IMG/VR virus record: IMGVR_UViG_3300043434_000833
Coordinates: 1 to 64,000 of that record
Source: a virus
DNA length: 64,000 nucleotides
Reading direction: 5' to 3' (one strand)
Part shown: piece after piece, positions 60,351 to 64,000 of the stretch
Layout: the number at the start of each line of letters is the position of its first letter
Numbering within the stretch: the first letter of the stretch is position 1
Notes under the pieces: model-generated
The model's database searches: none
What the model was told of the DNA's origin: nothing
Seen by the model: only the letters and a program-made list of their open reading frames with translations
Program-made: the position numbers and the translations under genes

Positions 60351-61094
60351 CTATTTTACAAATTCACTCGGTACTTTTTCCAAGAAATTTGTATTTTTTG
60401 ATTCATCGTAGATGATACCTAAATTATTGATAGTTTTGAAATCGTAATAACATAAAATGTCGTCATAAAAATTTCTTATTAATAAATTGTGTATCTCTGA
60501 GTGATATAGTTCACTACCTTTTTCAATATTAGATTCTCTTGTTAATATTGAAAAGTGGTTAATGTCAATTTCACCATAATATCTGTGTCTTTCAGAATCA
60601 CAATCGGGGCTTGAACATCCTAAAAATAGACTAGTATCCTTATAATCATCTACTAAATTGTTATCGAACATTATCTCATTGTCATATTCGAAATTTTTGT
60701 AACTAAAAAATTCATTACCCTTTCTCACGATTGAAATTGTTACTCCTGATTCGATTTCTTTTAATGAAACAGTTTTTAGTAATAAATTATTGTAAACATC
60801 TTCTTTATTCTTATCACCCTTAGTCCAAAATTCAAAACATAACTGATTGGTTTCATTATTAAATGATAAACCTAAATTCTTACCAGGTTTACCGAACACC
60901 ATCGATATATCATCTTTCTTGTAATGTTTCTTTATTTTAAAATTACAAGTGATTATGTAATTCTCTTTATGTAAGAAATAATTAAATGCACGATTCTCTG
61001 ATTTATCAAAATCTGTTACGTATTGATTATCGTGATGTTCATCAATATCCCATTGGAACTTTACCCAATATGGTTCTTTATACTTTATTCTCAT
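60351..61094 (-). CDS. LamG-like jelly-roll protein, 247 aa
   Basis: Concanavalin A-like fold with strands FGKPGKNLGLSF and NNETNQLCFEFWTK (about residues 68-95), IESGVTISIVRKGNEFFSYK, and TSLFLGCSSPD before the last strand. It is clearly similar to the N-terminal 215 residues of the next upstream protein (GIPGKNFGISYD, FVFEYWTKDED), so one arose from the other. Without a catalytic module it may bind a carbohydrate. It overlaps the next gene by 17 bp. Confidence 0.75.
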   Translation of the reverse strand: MRIKYKEPYWVKFQWDIDEHHDNQYVTDFDKSENRAFNYFLHKENYIITCNFKIKKHYKKDDISMVFGKPGKNLGLSFNNETNQLCFEFWTKGDKNKEDVYNNLLLKTVSLKEIESGVTISIVRKGNEFFSYKNFEYDNEIMFDNNLVDDYKDTSLFLGCSSPDCDSERHRYYGEIDINHFSILTRESNIEKGSELYHSEIHNLLIRNFYDDILCYYDFKTINNLGIIYDESKNTNFLEKVPSEFVK

Positions 61095-63177
61095 TTGTTA
61101 TGCTTTTTATAAATTCAATTAATTCAGGATAATATTGTTCACAAACCATTCCACGTCTCAATTCATATTGTCTAATAAATTTGACAAAATCTTGTCTATC
61201 AGTCTCAAACAATTTAGGGTCCGTCTCATAATCGGCAACAAACATATCTCTTAGTCTTGTTATTTTTTCAATCTCTTGTGTTGAAAACCCAACGTCACCA
61301 ATTTCTTGTGTCTTATGGAAATTTAAACTTCTAAACGTTGAGTTGAATTTCATAAACTTAATCCATCTATCAAAATACTCCACATCAATGTAATCTTTTA
61401 AAATTCTGAAACTCATAAACGGTGGATGTCTTAGATATGATGTATCTAATATAATGGCCGAATTCCAATATCTCTTAGTGTTAAAGTGTTTTAATTTTAG
61501 TTTATGAATCTTCCTAATTAATTGTTCATATGAGAATACACTAAACACGTTGAATGTAGACATCACCACAATTGTTACCTTAGGTAAAAGTGTTAGAATT
61601 TTATCTATGTTTTGGAATGTTTTATCGAAGTTCATACCGTAACGAGTATATTCAGCCTGAGCACCAAATCCCTCACAAGAGGTAAAGATAATCAACTCAC
61701 GTACTCTTTCTTCTTTAATTATCTTATCTAATTTTGTAATTAACTTATCAACTAAATCATCACTAATACCTAAATTACTGTTAATAGATAATTTTAAATT
61801 CTTATTAGGTGTTTCACTTTCAAGAATATAATCCAATACTTTCCAAGTGTCTTTGGATAACAATGGTTCACCTCCGGTAATTCTAAATGTATCTAAACTA
61901 TCATATAATTCGGGAAACCATTCCCAAAATGCATTTACATATGGGTTGTCCTCTGAATGTTTATATGGTTTAGTATTTCTTTCGACCATTCTATCCACAC
62001 TATTGTATTGGAATGATAAATCGTAAGCTCCGAACTCATTTATTTCTTCCATCCATTTAGATGAATATTCAGGTCCACAATACGCACACTTAAAGTTACA
62101 AGTGTTTGAGAAACTTACCTCAGCATACTTTGGATTATAATCTGATCTCCAATCTGATTTAACTATTTCATCATAGAATGGTTCCGACCAAGGTTCTGAT
62201 GATTTATAAACTCTATCGGAGAATGAATTTGAATTATCCTCTACGTTCCAACAGTATTGACATTCAGAGGGTCTTTCATCATTCAACATCTCTTTTCTCG
62301 CTTGTTTCTTAATCTTACTATTGTGGAGTGCAGTTGGATTTCTACTAATTTCCTCTAACCCAATTTTGTGTGGTTCAGGGTGGTGACAACTGTGGGTTGT
62401 ACCGTTATGTAAGTGCATTGTTACTTGTGTCCACTTAGCCAAACAAAAACCTTTACCGACAACATCTAATTTATCTTTAATTAATTCAAAACCAACTGTC
62501 GACATTTTGTTTTTCTTTTTCAAAAATGTCAAAGGTTTTACCTCATCAAAAATTAAAAAGTCTTCTCCAGTTGAATTTAAATTATAAAAACAATATAAAT
62601 TATCATAATCAATTGTACCCGAAATAGGTGTTTCATTTGTCACTAAACTCTCCAATTGTCTAATCGGTAATGCCTTATTGAACACACTAAAATGATAAAC
62701 ATCCATTTCAGTGATGCATCTGTGTTTAACATTCATACTGTCCATATTATGACACCCGATATAAATGGGTTCATTGATATAATCATCAATCAACGGATTT
62801 GAGTCTTCAATTGTGTCAAACAATTTAAAATCCTTAAATAAGGAATAGGTTGTACCATCATAAGTCAATGTAAATGTTAAACCTTTACTTAATGTTTTTT
62901 CATTAATACAATCATATAAATGATATTTAAATTTACCTTCAGTATCTTCATCTTTTGTCCAATATTCGAAAACAAATGAATCAACTTCATAGTCATAACT
63001 AATACCAAAATTTTTACCTGGTATTCCAAAGATTCCAATCTTATTATCTTTGTTATATGACTTTTCTACTTTAAATGTAATATTAATAGAATAACCATCA
63101 CCTCTTGTGATGATGTTAGTTTGTTCTTCAGTTAATTTTGGTTTTAAAAACCACGGTTTTTGGTATTCTATTTTCAT
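61078..63177 (-). CDS. fusion: LamG-like domain plus twitch radical SAM, 699 aa
   Basis: Residues 1-about 215 are a LamG-like beta-sandwich (INITFKVEKSYNKDNKIGIF, WTKDEDTEGKFKYHLYD, PIYIGCHNMDS). From about 226 a twitch radical SAM follows: ELIKDKLDVVGKGFCLAKWT, then SNTCNFKCAYCGPEYSSKWM with Cys360, Cys364, Cys367 and TGGEPLLSKDTWK. Extra cysteines at 245, 264, 306 and 309 parallel those of the 485-aa relative (although only one Cys of its CSFC pair is kept). The LamG part would hold the substrate, possibly a glycan or repeat protein, while the radical SAM part acts on it. The start overlaps the upstream gene by 4 bp. Confidence 0.85.
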   Translation of the reverse strand: MKIEYQKPWFLKPKLTEEQTNIITRGDGYSINITFKVEKSYNKDNKIGIFGIPGKNFGISYDYEVDSFVFEYWTKDEDTEGKFKYHLYDCINEKTLSKGLTFTLTYDGTTYSLFKDFKLFDTIEDSNPLIDDYINEPIYIGCHNMDSMNVKHRCITEMDVYHFSVFNKALPIRQLESLVTNETPISGTIDYDNLYCFYNLNSTGEDFLIFDEVKPLTFLKKKNKMSTVGFELIKDKLDVVGKGFCLAKWTQVTMHLHNGTTHSCHHPEPHKIGLEEISRNPTALHNSKIKKQARKEMLNDERPSECQYCWNVEDNSNSFSDRVYKSSEPWSEPFYDEIVKSDWRSDYNPKYAEVSFSNTCNFKCAYCGPEYSSKWMEEINEFGAYDLSFQYNSVDRMVERNTKPYKHSEDNPYVNAFWEWFPELYDSLDTFRITGGEPLLSKDTWKVLDYILESETPNKNLKLSINSNLGISDDLVDKLITKLDKIIKEERVRELIIFTSCEGFGAQAEYTRYGMNFDKTFQNIDKILTLLPKVTIVVMSTFNVFSVFSYEQLIRKIHKLKLKHFNTKRYWNSAIILDTSYLRHPPFMSFRILKDYIDVEYFDRWIKFMKFNSTFRSLNFHKTQEIGDVGFSTQEIEKITRLRDMFVADYETDPKLFETDRQDFVKFIRQYELRRGMVCEQYYPELIEFIKSITNENKV

Positions 63178-64000
63178 TTCATTCTTACATTTACAAATTT
63201 AGTATTAGGGTATAACGTGTCATCCACATTATCCACTTCCAACACTTCTAATATTTTATTAAGTCCGTCTTCTTTATAGTTAATTTTTCCCTGTTGCATT
63301 TCAGTTACGAATCGTTTTTCGTTTCTCGCTGTTGTCTCACCCTTCTTCCACGTACCGTCAACAAACCCCTCATCTTCGTGATGCATACATAAGAAATTAC
63401 CTTCCTTTCTAATCGGGATAACATTTTCAATTACTTCAATGTTTTCTTGTGCTATCTCGGTGTTTAAATTTTCACAAATGATGTTGTTAATCTTATCTAA
63501 ATAACCATTCTCAAAATCCATATGTAAAATTAAATCTTCAGTATTTTCAAACACAGACTCAACATCGGTAAAGTGTTTATTAAAAATTTTAATTTCGGAT
63601 ATTTGTCCTTTATAGTATGTTTGTTGATTACTACAAAATCCAAGTATAAATGGATTAGTATTATCGTGTTTCTTTAAACTTTCACCAATTGTGAATGGTA
63701 TGTTTTCTTTAATGTTATTCATATTGGTGACTAACTCATCATTAACAAAGAAATACATTTCTTTTGTTTTTTTATTAAACGATACTGTTACCCAAGTCCA
63801 TTCACCCTCAAATTTTTTAGCCCAATTGTTGTGATAGTTATCTTTCTTATCAAATACAGTCATATTAACCGTTCTTGAATTATTAAATGACAAACCCCAC
63901 GTCCAAGATTCGTGTTTTCTTAGAATTGGATACTCTATGAATTTTTTTTCTTTATCGCCAACTAACCATATTGGTACCTTTTCTTGTTGTTGTTCCGCCT
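63174..64000 (-). CDS. LamG-like protein, N-terminus beyond window
   Basis: The reading frame is open to the right edge; the visible part begins AEQQQEKVPIWLVGDKEKKF. Seen: the LamG pattern ESWTWGLSFNNSRTVNMTVF, EGEWTWVTVSFNKKTKEMYF and NPFILGFCSNQQTYYKGQIS followed by a short helix (EIKIFNKHFTD). After about residue 190 of the visible part comes an extra segment (NFLCMHHEDEGFVDGTWKKG and onward) of unknown nature. A TTG at 63893 is not the start. Its LamG part is a third copy related to the two next genes downstream. Another catalytic domain may lie upstream. Confidence 0.75.
   Translation of the reverse strand, partial: AEQQQEKVPIWLVGDKEKKFIEYPILRKHESWTWGLSFNNSRTVNMTVFDKKDNYHNNWAKKFEGEWTWVTVSFNKKTKEMYFFVNDELVTNMNNIKENIPFTIGESLKKHDNTNPFILGFCSNQQTYYKGQISEIKIFNKHFTDVESVFENTEDLILHMDFENGYLDKINNIICENLNTEIAQENIEVIENVIPIRKEGNFLCMHHEDEGFVDGTWKKGETTARNEKRFVTEMQQGKINYKEDGLNKILEVLEVDNVDDTLYPNTKFVNVRMK

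Noticed and set aside
1-64000. CRISPR arrays, tRNA genes, reverse transcriptase or diversity-generating retroelements, transposases
   Set aside because: None seen. The only short tandem repeat is the fibre repeat. tRNA cloverleafs were not found by eye, although a dedicated search would be needed to exclude them.
1-64000. T4-type structural or replication core genes
   Set aside because: No terminase, portal, major capsid, sheath, polymerase, helicase or ribonucleotide reductase sequence was recognised; only a weak capsid-like phrase in the 94-aa protein at 15282.

Overview
The window looks like part of the genome of a tailed double-stranded DNA phage (Caudoviricetes) with a large genome, most likely infecting a member of the Bacteroidetes (Flavobacteria-like). 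The phage assignment rests on tightly packed genes with 1-30 bp overlaps, many tiny conserved-looking ORFs, a tail-fibre-like protein with a collagen-like Ser/Gly/Thr shaft and a C-terminal S74 chaperone/autoprotease, a phage-style thymidylate synthase, three DNA methyltransferases without a visible restriction partner, and no ribosomal or housekeeping genes. The Bacteroidetes assignment is inference. It rests on strong AT bias, the near absence of Shine-Dalgarno sequences (starts sit in A/T-rich contexts such as AATAATATG), and candidate promoters of the TTTG-N19/20-TAnnTTT(G/T) type known from that phylum. No terminase, portal, major capsid, polymerase or tRNA gene was recognised, so this is a fragment of the genome.

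Layout. (1) About 1-12,000, mostly minus strand: accessory and DNA-metabolism region with the 5' part of a nucleotide-sugar dehydrogenase gene, two cytosine-C5 and one DPPF-type DNA methyltransferase, two tandem PcfJ-like proteins, an exported NlpC/P60 hydrolase, ThyA, a DUF192 protein and many small proteins. (2) 12,200-19,700, plus strand: two GT4 and two GT2-type glycosyltransferases, a small-molecule methyltransferase, an SDR epimerase, a DUF3431 protein and small possibly structural proteins. (3) 19,660-28,330, minus strand: a GT2-like protein, a small virion-like protein, the collagen-like tail fibre, an O-heptosyltransferase-like protein, a methyltransferase and a 911-residue GT4/GT-A/FkbM fusion. 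(4) 28,360-47,890, minus strand: a long polycistronic run with three sulfotransferases, an APS kinase, a small nucleotidyltransferase, DUF2061, two 2-oxoglutarate oxygenases, a Hint-like protein with a Cys-rich tail, a carbamoyltransferase, SGNH hydrolase-like proteins and several copies of an expanded 'SEKTFKP' family, one fused to a nucleotide-sugar dehydrogenase. (5) 47,965-56,143, plus strand: three SDR epimerases (one fused to an oxygenase), an RmlC-like epimerase, a split minimal thiamine-diphosphate enzyme and two SGNH proteins. (6) 56,170-64,000, minus strand: SGNH and SEKTFKP paralogues, two twitch-type radical SAM proteins and three LamG-like proteins.

Taken together, roughly 50 kb is devoted to making and decorating a glycan or glycosylating a protein. 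There are sugar-nucleotide enzymes (dehydrogenases, SDR epimerases, RmlC), transferases of several folds, and a full set of tailoring chemistries: O-methylation, carbamoylation, sulfation with its own PAPS-supply candidates, hydroxylation/oxidation, acyl-ester chemistry by SGNH proteins, and radical SAM chemistry. The neighbourhood of a Ser/Thr-rich fibre shaft suggests virion glycosylation. Modification of the host surface or export of a capsule-like polymer is the main alternative. Functions are assigned from motifs read by eye; no database search was run.
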